From: Astropecten irregularis
Lineage: Eukaryota; Echinodermata; Asteroidea; Paxillosida; Astropectinidae
Direction: 5' to 3'
Length of the DNA: 64,000 nucleotides
Assembly (NCBI GenBank): GCA_963971285.1
Contig: OZ020254.1
Coordinates: 14,290,932 to 14,354,931 of the forward strand
Positions 1 to 10,780 of the stretch are shown here, piece by piece. The first letter of the stretch is position 1. Each line of letters begins with the position of its first letter. The notes below the pieces were generated by a model. That model made no database searches and had not been told where the DNA came from. It saw only the letters and a list, made by a program, of their open reading frames with translations. A program made the translations under genes and the position numbers.

Positions 1-815
1 TAATAAGCTTCTGGGATGTAAAAGATTGTGAGCCTCCCAAAATCTTCTCAGGAATGAATTTGCCCAGAAGGGGAAGGCGGGTGATTAAAGAAATATTACA
101 GGTAAATATTTAGAGAATGTTGACAAATTGTGATGAAAAGTACAAGTGATTCTTTGGATAGCTTACTGTGCTTTTATGCCCTGCCAACAAAAGTTAATAT
201 GGTTAAAGGGGTCGGCCTGTTATATGGTTTCTCCTGTCCATCCGTGCTTTGGGTCATGGGTAACCTGATGGTTCAAGTGAGGTATCTTGACAAAGTCTTC
301 AAATCAACTCCATATTTTGTAATTGGGGTTGGTCTTGGTGTAAGGTCATGTTCATTTATTGAGCTTGGGATGTGCAAATGTTATCTGCATCACAGCAGCT
401 GAAACAGGTTGTCCAAAACAGCAGAGGTGGTGGAACCAATACGTTGGAAAAATGATGTGTCTTCAAAATGCCCATACACCACCCCCTGGATGAAACCATG
501 CCCTGTACAAGCTCATAGAACATAGAACATTCAAACATGGAACTGTAGTGCAGTGGCCTTACAGCATGGGGTCTGGAACCCACTTCGTACACACTTAGTT
601 ATACCAATATATTGCCTTATATCGTGTTCTTTTTGCTTTTGTTTTTGGATTTTAACACTGACACTGAAATAAAATTATTAGACCAAAATGGGAGACTTTT
701 GATTAACCATTGTTAATCTCAAGAGGGCGCCCTTCACCCTTCTCGGGAATAGTTTGTTGTCATTGCTTTTGTGCACAAATATTCGTCGTAAACACAACCG
801 GCGTAAAATGAGCGC

Positions 816-1154
816 ATGAAAATGTCTGGTACATGCTGTGCAGTGTCCGGTTGTGGTGGCAGGGGAGAGCATGAGTTCCACAAAAATCAAACAAATGCAG
901 GATATGTGAAGATTGGCCATCAAAAGGCTAGTTCCAAACAATCATGGTGGCCGACGGCAAACAGCATAGTGTTTTGTGCACAAAGGTTTTACTTTGGCAA
1001 GGGAAGACCAGGCGCATTATTCCTTGCCAACATAAGAAATCCACCTCACTTTGTGTTTTTGGCCATTATAATTGGGGTGGGCGGCAATGTCAATCTAAAA
1101 AAAATTGTAAAGTGGCTGAATTTAATGTTCACAGCATTTTCCTTCGTCTTTTAG
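816..1154 (+). pseudogene. Degenerate THAP-domain-like ORF, possible relict of a DNA transposase
   Basis: The 112-residue ORF opens MKMSGTCCAVSGC, followed by HEFHK, a W/P pair (WWPT), FCAQRFYFGKGR and PPHFVF. A THAP zinc finger has C-x2-4-C near the N-terminus, F.R/K..P, W....R, then C-x2-H-F, a GK/GR turn and a final P-x-x-F element (often PDFVPSVF). The order and spacing fit, but the C-x2-H histidine is replaced (CAQR), so zinc binding would be lost. An overlapping frame stays open to a gtaagt at 1173. THAP domains occur in cellular DNA-binding proteins and in P-element-type transposases; I cannot separate these. A chance resemblance is possible. Confidence 0.35.
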
Positions 1155-2008
1155 AGAGGTTTTGGACAACCTCCGTAAGTTAAAGCGTGTACAAAAGTTT
1201 TCAGGAGACTGGTATTTTGCTGCCCTCTATTGACATCCCGCTTCAAAAATCTTCCATTGATCACAGATTTAATTGCCACAGTTCACCGAATAATGAATTG
1301 ACACACCTCGTAACTTTAAAGAAATGTTTGATGTAAAAAACAAATTGGGAAAACGATAGCTGACATTACAAATCGCTGACGTTAACTCAGTGAAAACTTC
1401 TTCAGAACATGATGAGAGCAGATTTTGTCAGTTTGAGATCCTATGAACACGTCGGCTGGTTTAGTTGTGGGTCCACGGAGCCCACCCAGAGATACCTCCA
1501 GGTTTTTGGTTTCCCGTCCCAATACCCGACTGGGCGGGTCCGACCTCCCGATGAGCAACTTGTCTGCAAAATGATTACATCCACTTATCAATCAGATCAT
1601 GATTCCCCACTGAGAGGGTGAAGACATAAATTAATTAAAACCTCATTTGAATCTAGACCACATTGATTGATGTATATTGCTGACACGCCCTTCTCAATCC
1701 ATGCCCTTTTCAATCCATGCCATACTGTATAATAATAGATCTACAAGTTGCCATCTCTTACCCACCCAGGAAGATTCCTTCCCCTTGTGGACTTGGATGT
1801 GATACGAAGGGATGAGATGTTACTCACATTTAAAATCCGGGAGGCCTATTTGTCCACACGATTATTTAAGATCTATTGAGTTTATAGTTGTTCTCTCATG
1901 GGCGAAGAGTGTCTTCATCATCGGGAAGATGAATCTATGCAGGATATTAGGATTAGGTAACAAGTTGGAGAGGTTTCCTGGAAGGCAATTTATTTTATCT
2001 TGGTGGGT

Positions 2009-2039
<31 letters not shown>
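2009..2039 (+). repeat. 31-base uninterrupted G tract
   Basis: The run of G follows ggtgggt and could form stacked G-quadruplexes on this strand. Similar runs occur at 3650-3664, 24052-24074 and 25818-25833, and C runs at 15781-15799 and 34511-34532. Their exact lengths should not be trusted in an assembly. Confidence 0.9.
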
Positions 2040-2354
2040 CTAAATCTTCCATACTTGTACGTGTACTTTTTAGCAATATAACGGATAATATGCAGGTTAA
2101 TAGAATGTGGCATGATCACTCAGGAGACATGAATCACATGTGCACGTGTGGATTCCCAGTGATATAATATTCTGACCTTTATGTCAACTGTCGAAGAAAA
2201 GATGTTCAGATGTACATGTGCACTTTACAAAACAAAATCAAGTAAAGGCATGTAACAATTTTGGCTATTGGTGCAAAAAAAGACACACATTTGGAATAAC
2301 CATAGCTACTGTGCACTTGCTAGTAGTAGCCATACAGTATGGCACATATATGTA

Positions 2355-2507
2355 CAGGGGTCGATTTCACGAAGCCCTGCGATCGATCGTAACTCGAGTT
2401 ACGAGGGATAACCCATCGTAGGGGTCCTATCCCACGCAGGGCTGCAATGCATCAAAAGTCCTACGATTGATAGTAAGTTACGAAGAGTGTGGTGAAATCG
2501 ACCCCTG
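2355..2507 (+). mobile_element. MITE family A, copy 1 (16-bp perfect TIRs)
   Basis: The terminal inverted repeats caggggtcgatttcac (2355-2370) and gtgaaatcgacccctg (2492-2507) are exact complements. The interior carries the palindrome cgtaactcgagttacg. The element is 153 bp with no coding capacity. Two more copies occur at about 6755 and 27175. Target duplication is unclear (at most a short gta). Confidence 0.85.
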
Positions 2508-2859
2508 GTATTATAACGCAGAATTGATAGCCTTACAATAAATGTGTGAGAGTAGGCCTATTATTTGTAGGGCTTGGTCAGAACAGTTGGAATGCCAATA
2601 TTTCGACCGATGCGATCAGATTCCGTTTCCGATTTTTCGTTTCGATGTTCCGATGAAACAATGATACTCTTTCTTAAACTTGTTCTTAAAATCTTCATAA
2701 AAATCACGTATCTTTTACTCAGATATACCAATTGTAAAGTTATAGTTTCTGTAGCGATCGAGTCGAAAAACTGGTGATGTCAAAAGCCGAGTCTTACCGC
2801 AATATTCTGTACCGACTTCTGTCCACTTTGAAATTGATGAAAATCTCCCAAATGAGAAA

Positions 2860-2968
2860 ACAAAATTGTGATGTAAACAAAGAAAAATTCACAAGAGCGG
2901 GATTTGAACCAGCAACCTCCGGAAAATACCATACCAGCATTTTTACCAACTGAGTTATCCAGCCCTAT
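2860..2968 (-). mobile_element. tRNA-derived SINE fragment, copy 1
   Basis: Read on the - strand, there is a tRNA-like head with an A-box-like taactcagttgg (2946-2957) and a perfect B box ggttcaaatcc (2900-2910), followed by a body with aatttttctttgtt. The same body follows a tRNA-like head at 32202-32262 and occurs alone at 62724-62789. The head has no clean acceptor stem, so a functional tRNA gene is unlikely. Confidence 0.7.
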
Positions 2969-3153
2969 GTTCAGATGTTGGTGGTATCTCTATTAGTCAG
3001 TTATCTTTGTTCCTTTGATAGAAGCCATGAAACCACTCACATTCCACTATATCCCAAAGATCATTGAAGATACAGTATTAGCAATGCTGCAACCTTAGAA
3101 ACAGTACAAGTGGGGATCACTCAAAGAGGATGCGGCTTTTTAATCAATATAAT

Positions 3154-3205
3154 CATCAAATAACCACAAGGGAAAGCAGTCAGTTTCCCTTGTGATTATT
3201 TGATG
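3154..3205. repeat. Palindrome made of two opposed SINE 3' ends
   Basis: Arms of 22 bp (3154-3175 and 3184-3205) are complementary with one mismatch and separated by 8 bases. The right arm, gtttcccttgtgattatttg, matches the 3' body of the SINE at about 32310-32330, where it also follows cagtca. The structure looks like two SINE ends in opposite orientation, about 190 bp from SINE copy 1. Confidence 0.75.
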
Positions 3206-5235
3206 TGAAAACAACATCGATTTGGGGGGAATTTGACTTGATCACATTTCTTGAACTATTTACTTGACTGCTAGTTTTCCGGTTCCTGCCTGATGTGAAT
3301 GTCAGATTACTGGCCTATCAATGAAGCCCATGTGACTGCATTTATCCAATCAGGATTAATTCAATTGAACAGGAATGGGGTGTGTAATATGATATTACCT
3401 TATAATCCCTTTTGGCATTTGTGACTAGGAAGGAAACTTCCGGAATTGGCCAAAGTTCAAAATTGTGCATTACCCCTGTGGTGTATGCATTGAACTTCAA
3501 AATCCAAGCCAATTTTTTCCAGTGAGTGTTGCGTGTTAGGTTACGATGCATTGGCCCCTTTAGACCCCACCCTTCCACAGTCAACAATGATCCTAGATGG
3601 ATTTTCAACTGCTTTGAGGCAATTAGGGTTAAATTTGAGGGTTTTTTTTGGGGGGGGGGGGGGGTAACACCCTACAATAAAGGTAAAAGTATGGACAGGT
3701 CATCATAAATGCACGTTGGTGAAAGACTTGAAACTATAGAAACTGAAATTCAGCTCTACAAAACAGGCCGGTAAAGCTCGCTCCTTGATGTTTAGGATTT
3801 GCATGGTTTGATCCACCCTTAAGGCCTCATATTACAAATCATCAATATTATTGTATTCAAGTAAACACCAGTACATAATTAAGCTGCTTTCCTAAGATTC
3901 TTTCCCTTGATAAGATTGTTTTCTTTTGGCCCCCAAAGGATGCCATTCCAGCCAGCTTGCTAAACTTGCACAAAGGCAGGCTGGTTAGTTCAAGCCCGGA
4001 TCATTACAGAAAAAGTGCATGTCCAACCAGTCATATTTAGAAAACATGGGATTTGGAGTACAAGTTGCTCCCCTCTAGCTGGGGATTAAACCATACACAA
4101 AGAAAAATTGAAAATGTTTCTTAAGGGGAAATATTACAGTTACCCAGAGTACATTGACTGTGTTGCCTTGCTTCATATAAAAACAATTTTTCGGGGATCT
4201 TTTTCATTCTTACAAAAGTGCCGGAAGTCAGACCATAAGTGTTAATTTTGTTATAGCCATTTTTTTGTCAGTCAATATGTTAAGGTACAGGGCTCGAAAT
4301 ATTCATTTGACCATGGATCCGAGTGATTTCAGTGTTGGTCTAGTAAAGTGTTTGCTGCACTAGGCCGGCTGTTTAGTGATTTTGTTTTCCTTGCACAATT
4401 TGCCTAAATAGGGAATTGTGTGGGTTTATTTTTTGCTTGTCCAGCAGTGGACAGGCAAAGTCCCAAGTGGGTGTGATTTGATGTAAAAATATCACTTTTG
4501 TGGCAGCTTAATTTGTAGGCTTATAAAGCAACCTGGGGCTACAATATCTGACCCCAAACCATCAACAATACATAAAGCACACCATTGCCACCTACACTTG
4601 TACCAGTAATGAAAGGGCAAATCTTTCAGCCCCTCTCCTGGAAGCAAAATGCTAATAAAAAAAGGCTCTTAACCTAAAAAGAAAAAAGAGAAAGAAATGC
4701 TCCAAACAAAACAAAAATCTCACCCTCAAAAACATACCACCAAAATTGCGTGCTAAGGTAGGGATTCCCACACTTGACATTTAAAAGGTAGATTTTGTTA
4801 AGGAGTTAGGCTTGTAATTTCCCTGCCTGCTGGTCATGTCAGCCAGTTTTCAGAGATCAAATCAACTGATCAAAGATCAATATTTTCTAATATTAACCAA
4901 AGTCGCTTTAGCCACTTGTGTTTGACTATGCGGTTTTTCATGTGTACATATCAGGCTAGGAAGTTACAGCTCTTGAATGTATTAGACCTATGAGATTCTG
5001 CCTTAATCGTTGCTGGTCTTAAAAATTATACAATGTACAAACCAGTATGATAAGTTAATGCACATTTTGCATACAGAAATGGAAATAGTAAAAGAAAGAG
5101 TAATAACATTTCAAATGATGACATCATCATGATGTCACTAAGTCACATGACATGAATCAACTCCAGTGCATGCCAGTATTCTTCCTACGTACCTGCCTAT
5201 CATAAATCACCATGATCAGCTTATGTTCTGAGCTG

Positions 5236-5276
5236 AAAAAACAACAACAAACAAACAAACAAACAAACACCCCAAC
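5236..5276 (+). repeat. (CAAA)n microsatellite ending CACCCCAAC
   Basis: A caa/caaa run ends in the 20-mer aaacaaacaaacaccccaac, which is found again exactly at 43901-43920. The shared junction suggests the end of a dispersed repeat rather than two independent microsatellites. Confidence 0.6.
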
Positions 5277-6250
5277 AAACTTTTCATGATGTAATGAGGA
5301 CATCCAAAATACATACATGTACAGTGTACATTGTTCAATACATTGTTCATAAACTGTATGTTGTATGTTTTGGGCAAGTGATGGATTTTGGTTGAGGTCA
5401 TTGTAACTGAAGGAGTCTCATGATATTTCATCTGAAATCAATGGTGCACATTTGTACATGTATATAATGCAGTGTCAATCAAACAGATTGTCTCTTTGTA
5501 GTTTTAAGCTTTGAAATCAAACCCTCATAAAACATGGATATTCTGTAGAGATCATCAAGAAAATCAATGAACAGTGTTCCAAACAAAGTGAAAGTTACTT
5601 GCTCCATACATCAGTACATGATTGATAAATTATTACATGTATTTAAACTTGGTTGGCAGTTTATAATGATTAAATTCTGTTGATGGATTCTTAGGCTTAA
5701 AACCAAAGCAAAACCAGAACGAATCAAAGAGATTGTCTGCGGTCTCTTTTTAGTACAGTTGACCACTGGTCTGATGGGTAAAAGGGAATTCAGACATGTG
5801 TGAATATGAGATGGAAAATGTTGAAATAGGGAGGTTAATTGTTGCCCTATGTTATCATGTTATACATGTTCATACATTGTACATGGTACATGGTACATGT
5901 AGCATACAGTACATCTAACTGTACTGTAACATTTGTCAGATCATGATGGGAGGGAGGGGGATTGCTATTAGTGCAATTGTTGGTCAAGGTTGTCACTGAT
6001 CTCTATCTGTGATTCATACATGTGACACAGGCTGATGCATATCCACATATTGTACTGCATGACAGATAAAAACCATGTTTGTTAGCTATTTCTAGGGTCA
6101 ATGACTTTGCCATCTGAGAGAAGACCCTGTTTCCCTCCAACTATGCAGTTGGTGATGACTTTTAAGTTCGACATGATTGTTTTGATAGCTGAAAAATATG
6201 CAAATTTCTCAATAATTTCAATAATTTCCAACTTATTTTCTTGCCTTCAG

Positions 6251-6341
6251 AGCCCTTTGGACATTGGTGTACAACCACCAGTAACATTGACGCTAGTGGA
6301 GGGGTCTGGTCCAGTATGCATCAGTGGACAGCACATGATAG
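6251..6341 (+). CDS. NPM1-like: Exon 1 of those seen: end of the nucleoplasmin core domain
   Basis: The exon follows the acceptor ttgccttcag and ends before the donor gtaaat. It encodes 30 codons plus one base, beginning SPLDIGVQPPV and continuing through GSGPVCISGQHMI. The pattern of a PPV strand, then GSGPV, then GQH is the last two-strand segment of the nucleoplasmin beta-barrel core; human NPM1 has the equivalent GSGPVHISGQH. This part packs in the pentamer and leads directly into the first acidic tract. It enters in phase 0, so at least one upstream exon with the rest of the core must exist. None was recognised between 1 and 6250. The reading frame stays open upstream of the acceptor to 6101, but that stretch looks like intron (T-rich, no family similarity). 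Confidence 0.9.
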
Positions 6342-6753
6342 GTAAATTAATCAATCAATCAATAATTTTATCAGTCAATTGATTGATTGATCTATGTATT
6401 GATTGGATCAACCCATCCATTGGTTGTACAGTCAATCAATAGTTCTGGAATTGTGGTTGGTATATTGTGAAACAATAATGGTGACACATTCCCATCGAAT
6501 GCACACAATATAATTTCCTTTTAAATTAACATGTAATTTTGTAAATATTCCAAATGCAGACACTGGCTTTGAAACTAAATTTAATGGACCAAATGTTTGG
6601 AACCCCCCAAAATGGCATTGTTCCTCTTGAGATGGTAAACTTGTGTTTGGGAATAAGTGCTTGTGTGATAAGGAGATACTGAACTGTCTCCTAAATGACT
6701 GATGATGGTTGTAAAAGGGATGAGGGAAACAATATTGTAGGTTAGATGGGGAC

Positions 6754-6898
6754 CAGGGGTGGTTTTCATAAAGCCTTATGATAGATTGTAACTGGAGTTA
6801 TGAAGGATAACCCATTGGGATTATGCGTTGGGCTGAAATGCATCATACGCCTTAAGATTAATATTAAGTTACGATGTATTTGGTGAAATCGACCCCAG
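6754..6898 (+). mobile_element. MITE family A, copy 2
   Basis: This copy lies in the first visible intron, in the same orientation as copy 1. It starts caggggtggttttcat and ends ggtgaaatcgaccccag, with the shared interior gattgtaact.gagttatgaaggataacccat. It is diverged but alignable along its length. Confidence 0.8.
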
Positions 6899-7164
6899 AT
6901 TCGGATAGTTATGAAAGATGGATGAGCATGGGTTGTTCAGTATGTAACGGCAATCCTGCCTGTTACTTGCATCTACAGGCAAAATGCTGCTACTAATCAT
7001 ACTTTGATTTCACACACTGAATCTAACCAATGCCTGGAAGAAAAGCTAATGCTGGTTTTGGGTACATGTACAGTGACTTGTGGTCTCTGTTTCCTGAATC
7101 TGTAAACCAGTCATCTTAGTGCACACAACCCTGCTATTAAATACATCGGTTCTTTGTATTTCAG

Positions 7165-7310
7165 AGATCAGCGACACAGACGTGGAGTTGGATGAGGATG
7201 AGGAAGAGGAAGAGGAAGAAGATGCTCTTGATATGAAGGCCTCGCCTGACTTCCCCAAGAGCAAGAAGAGACCGCTGTCTACCTCAGGAAATATCTCCAA
7301 AAAGACCAAG
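7165..7310 (+). CDS. NPM1-like: Exon 2: first acidic tract and bipartite nuclear localisation signal
   Basis: The acceptor is tttgtatttcag and the donor is AAG|gtatgt. Two bases complete a Glu codon with the last base of the previous exon, followed by 48 codons. The product has an acidic run (ELDEDEEEEEEED), then a linker, then KSKKRPLSTSGNISKKTK. The spacing of KR, about ten residues, then KK matches the nucleoplasmin-type bipartite NLS and its position in NPM1 (KR...KKVK). Ser/Thr residues sit between the basic clusters and next to the acidic run (ISDTD resembles a CK2-type context), so phosphoregulation is plausible but not shown. The exon uses many GAG/GAA repeats, which makes it prone to length change by slippage. 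Confidence 0.93.
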
Positions 7311-7901
7311 GTATGTCATGTGCAGAATCAATACAACTGTGTCATTATACTGCAAAGCTTTATTTGTCTTAACTTGCTTGCAACAATAAAAACTCAATAC
7401 TTCAAGGGTGTGTCAGCTAGCTTCATTGAATCATAGTGAGTTATGCCACAGCTTCACCAAGTGGACCTCATAGAGTTTTGTTGTGGCTGCATGAACAATG
7501 AGGAGGCACTCTGATCTTGAACCTGAGTTTCAAGACAGGCTATTTTGTTCTTTGCACCGGATGCCGGCAGTGTTGTCCTGGTTTATTATTTGTGACATCC
7601 CATCATCTTGTTTACAAATTGGGGTACAGGAATGCCTTGTCAATGGTTCCATGGCCATTACACTCTGTTTGCTGCCTTCATTCGCTAGATTTTCCCTCCT
7701 GAAGATGGCTAAGAGCATGCTGGCTGAATCACCGGGTTAAATAACTCCTTGGTTCCCTCTTCAGAGCTGGGCCATAACTCACAAACCAGGGTCATGTTTC
7801 TATGGTGCCATCTCCAAAACCTGTCTTGTGCATGTTAAGCAGGCTATAGCTGGATGATTTTATCAGTGCATCCTTTACTCTTCATCTCTGTGTTTGATCA
7901 G

Positions 7902-7973
7902 ATGGCCAAGTTGGACAAAGAAGCTGGCAAGGTTGAAGAGGAAGACGAAGAGGAAGATGCTGAGATGGCAGAG
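7902..7973 (+). CDS. NPM1-like: Exon 3: short acidic exon
   Basis: The acceptor is tgtttgatcag and the donor is GAG|gtaaaa. The exon has exactly 24 codons in phase 0 on both sides, so it could be skipped or retained without frameshift. The product begins MAKLDKEAGKV and runs into EEEDEEEDAEMAE. The internal ATG at the exon start is an ordinary Met codon, not a predicted start. It extends the acidic region after the NLS, where NPM1 has its large Asp/Glu tract. Confidence 0.88.
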
Positions 7974-8223
7974 GTAAAATTGGAAGAGTAAAATTTCAGA
8001 ATATTCATTGAAGGATGGGTCTTGTACCACAAGTTCCACATTGGTTCTTGTGTCTTTCAGCTTAAATTGATACATTTACCAGTCATGTCTTTTAACTGGT
8101 ATTCATCTAATTTTTTTTTTGCCATGACAATTTGACCTTCTTTATCGGAAAAATCAATAGCACTTGGGTAATGGGTATAGTGTGTTTTGATAATGTTTGA
8201 TGGTCTTTATATTGTTTTTGCAG

Positions 8224-8291
8224 ATAGATGATGATGATGATGATGAAGATGATGAGGACTCGGATGAGGAATCTGAGGAAGATGAAGACAG
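8224..8291 (+). CDS. NPM1-like: Exon 4: Asp-rich acidic tract
   Basis: The acceptor is gtttttgcag. The donor is GACAG|gttggg, weaker than the others. The exon has 22 codons plus two bases (AG), and the next exon starts with T, giving Ser, so the junction is consistent. It begins with Ile, then a GAT trinucleotide run giving six Asp, followed by mixed Asp/Glu with Ser at DEDSDEES. This is the histone-binding polyacidic segment typical of the family. The GAT repeat is a coding microsatellite. Confidence 0.88.
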
Positions 8292-8700
8292 GTTGGGCTT
8301 GGTTTTTGTTCGGATTCACCAGAAATTTGACATCTGTTGTATTTTAGGCTTAACATTTTCTCCTGGCTATTTTGGCAAGACCATCCCTGAATCTGCCTAA
8401 ATCCAGGATTGGATTTCTTAATCTCATATCTTTTTTTTAATGTCCAAAGATTTAAAATAGATAAGTAAATAAAATAAACTGGTTAGTATCCATATTGGAA
8501 GTTCTTTGGACCAGTATGAGCCTGCAATCCCCATAGTAGATTACACTTTTGGAGCTTTACAGCCTGGTGTTATGTTGATAATTGTTGAAGAAACTCTCAG
8601 CACTTGTACTTTTGAACCCGAAGCTGAAACTGACGCACATAGCTGCTATTATTGTCTTGGAGAAATATTGCCCCTTTGTTGTCCTTGGCCATAAACACAT

Positions 8701-9867
8701 GCACAAGTACCCCATTGCTATCAGCCTGTGTGTACTAGTGCCCCCATTGCCAGTCAGTATATTGTGCACAAGTGCCCCATTGCTATCAGCCTGTGTGTAC
8801 TAGTGCCCCCATTGCCAGTCAGTATATTGTGCACAAGTGCCCCATTGCTATCAGCCTGTGTGTACTAGTGCCCCCATTGCCAGTCAGTATATTGTGCACA
8901 AGTGCCCCATTGCTATCAGCCTGTGTGTACTAGTGCCCCCATTGCCAGTCAGTATATTGTGCACAAGTGCCCCATTGCTATCAGCCTGTGTGTACTAGTG
9001 CCCCCATTGCCAGTCAGTATATTGTGCACTAGTGCCCCATTGCTATCAGCCTGTGTGTACTAGTGCCCCCATTGCCAGTCAGTATATTGTGCACTAGTGC
9101 CCCATTGCTATCAGCCTGTGTGTACTAGTGCCCCCATTGCCAGTCAGTATATTGTGCACAAGTGCCCCATTGCTATCAGCATGTGTATACTAGTGCCCCC
9201 ATTGCCAGTCAGTATATTGTGCACTAGTGCCCCATTGCTATCAGCCTGTGTGTACTAGTGCCCCCATTGCCAGTCAGTATATTGTGCACAAGTGCCCCAT
9301 TGCTATCAGCATGTGTATACTAGTGCCCCCATTGCCAGTCAGTATATTGTCCACAAGTGCCCCATTGCTATCAGCATGTGTATACTAGTGCCCCCATTGC
9401 CAGTCAGTATATTGTGCACTAGTGCCCCATTGCTATCAGCCTGTGTGTACTAGTGCCCCCATTGCCAGTCAGTATATTGTGCACAAGTGCCCCATTGCTA
9501 TCAGCCTGTGTGTACTAGTGCCCCCATTGCCAGTCAGTATATTGTGCACAAGTGCCCCATTGCTATCAGCCTGTGTGTACTAGTGCCCCCATTGCCAGTC
9601 AGTATATTGTGCACTAGTGCCCCATTGCTATCAGCCTGTGTGTACTAGTGCCCCCATTGCCAGTCAGTATATTGTGCACAAGTGCCCCATTGCTATCAGC
9701 ATGTGTATACTAGTGCCCCCATTGCCAGTCAGTATATTGTGCACTAGTGCCCCATTGCTATCAGCCTGTGTGTACTAGTGCCCCCATTGCCAGTCAGTAT
9801 ATTGTGCACTAGTGCCCCATTGCTATCAGCATGTGTATACTAGTGCCCCCATTGCCGGTCAGTATAT
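8701..9867 (+). repeat. 65-bp tandem array, about 18 copies, in an intron
   Basis: The cccattgctatcagc anchor recurs every 65 bases from 8711 to 9816, giving 18 units with no length change. Units differ at a few linked sites: gcacaag versus gcactag, and cctgtgtg versus catgtgta. Each unit is itself an old dimer of about 33 plus 32 bases, both halves containing actagtgcccc(c)attgc or acaagtgccccattgc. 65 is not a multiple of 3, so no long ORF results. The array lies between exons 4 and 5. It is not a CRISPR: spacers are absent and units are contiguous. Confidence 0.97.
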
Positions 9868-10265
9868 AAACATGCATACTTGTGCTTTCATTGGTGGTCA
9901 ATAAGTCTAAACTATTTCCCTAACTGGTGGTTAATATGATGCTTGTAGAAATACCGTCCCTTCAAGCAGTATATGGGCATTTCCACAGTTTTGCCACATT
10001 TTGTTACCTCTTTTTTGCATATTTGCATTCATTTCTAAGGAACCATAAGTGGTATATTTGCTGATTCAAATAAAACATTTTTAAAATGGAGTCTTTCAAG
10101 AATTATTGATCAAGAAATAGGAACTTACTTTACCGTGGAATTGCCCATATGAGTACCAGTGGCTCTTGCCAATCATCATGCATTAAGGGCCAGTACACTG
10201 TCATTAGCATACTTTTATGGAAGCAGTACAGTAAGTAACAGGGAAGTTGCCCTTGTATTTGACAG

Positions 10266-10350
10266 TGACGAGGATGATGAAGATGAAGATGAGGAAGAAG
10301 AAGAAGAGGAATCACCTGAGAAACCAGTCCAGAAACCCAAAGGCAAAAAG
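10266..10350 (+). CDS. NPM1-like: Exon 5: polyglutamate tract followed by a basic linker
   Basis: The acceptor is ccttgtatttgacag and the donor is AAG|gtaagg, a good consensus. The first base completes a Ser codon, then 28 codons follow. The product runs DEDDEDEDEEEEEEE and changes abruptly to SPEKPVQKPKGKK. The switch from acidic to Lys/Pro-rich marks the end of the acidic region and the start of the flexible basic linker. SPEK is a proline-directed (CDK-type) phosphosite candidate, which would fit a protein regulated in mitosis; this is inference only. Confidence 0.92.
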
Positions 10351-10445
10351 GTAAGGAAATATCAACAGTCAAAAGTACATATTCTTACTTCATGGAACTC
10401 CCAAGCACAAAATAATTCCTTCAAAAGCATGAAAATGTCATGATG

Positions 10446-10780
10446 CTTTAAAGGTACAGTATAGGATTGGTAATATACCCAAACAGAAATGTTTACAGAT
10501 TTACGTATAACTTCCAGGGTATGAAGATGGTGATGACAATTTGAGCTGAATCCAGCAAATAAGTCATGAGAAACTAGCGAAGAAGCGACTAAATTTGTAC
10601 CCCGAGATCAAAACTGTTTATGGTCTTTGTTTTACTAATTTATGGATAAATACACCATTTCAGGCAGAAATATTTTAACGGTATGTTTCTACAAGCACAT
10701 ATTTGTATCATGAAAGTTATACGTAAATCTGTGAACATTTCTGTTTAGGTATATTACCTATCCTGTACTGTACTTTAAGG
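10446..10780. mobile_element. Long inverted-repeat element, family B, copy 1
   Basis: The left arm (10446-10517) starts ctttaaaggtacagtatagg. The right arm (10709-10780) ends cctgtactgtactttaagg. They are near-complements over about 70 bases, including ttacgtataact and agttatacgtaa. The 335-bp element is non-coding and lies 95 bases after exon 5. A second copy, interrupted by another MITE, is at about 37012-37477. The start of a third may be at about 36608. Confidence 0.85.

Larger units (their letters stand above)
1..6250. other. Non-coding sequence upstream of the first recognised exon
   Basis: No exon with nucleoplasmin-core character was found here, on either strand. If the gene starts inside the window, its first exons are too short or too diverged for me to see; more likely it starts to the left. 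The stretch holds the THAP-like relict (about 816-1154), a 31-base G run, one MITE, a SINE head, a SINE-end palindrome, and a (CAAA)n repeat near 5240-5270. Nothing recognisable was seen from about 3700 to 5230 or from 5280 to 6250. Confidence 0.5.

Noticed and set aside
2893-2967. Functional tRNA gene on the - strand.
   Set aside because: A and B boxes are present but no proper acceptor stem or anticodon arm, and the same downstream body occurs elsewhere, so it is a SINE head.
8701-9867. CRISPR-like periodicity.
   Set aside because: The 65-bp units are contiguous and nearly identical along their whole length, with no variable spacers, in a eukaryotic intron.
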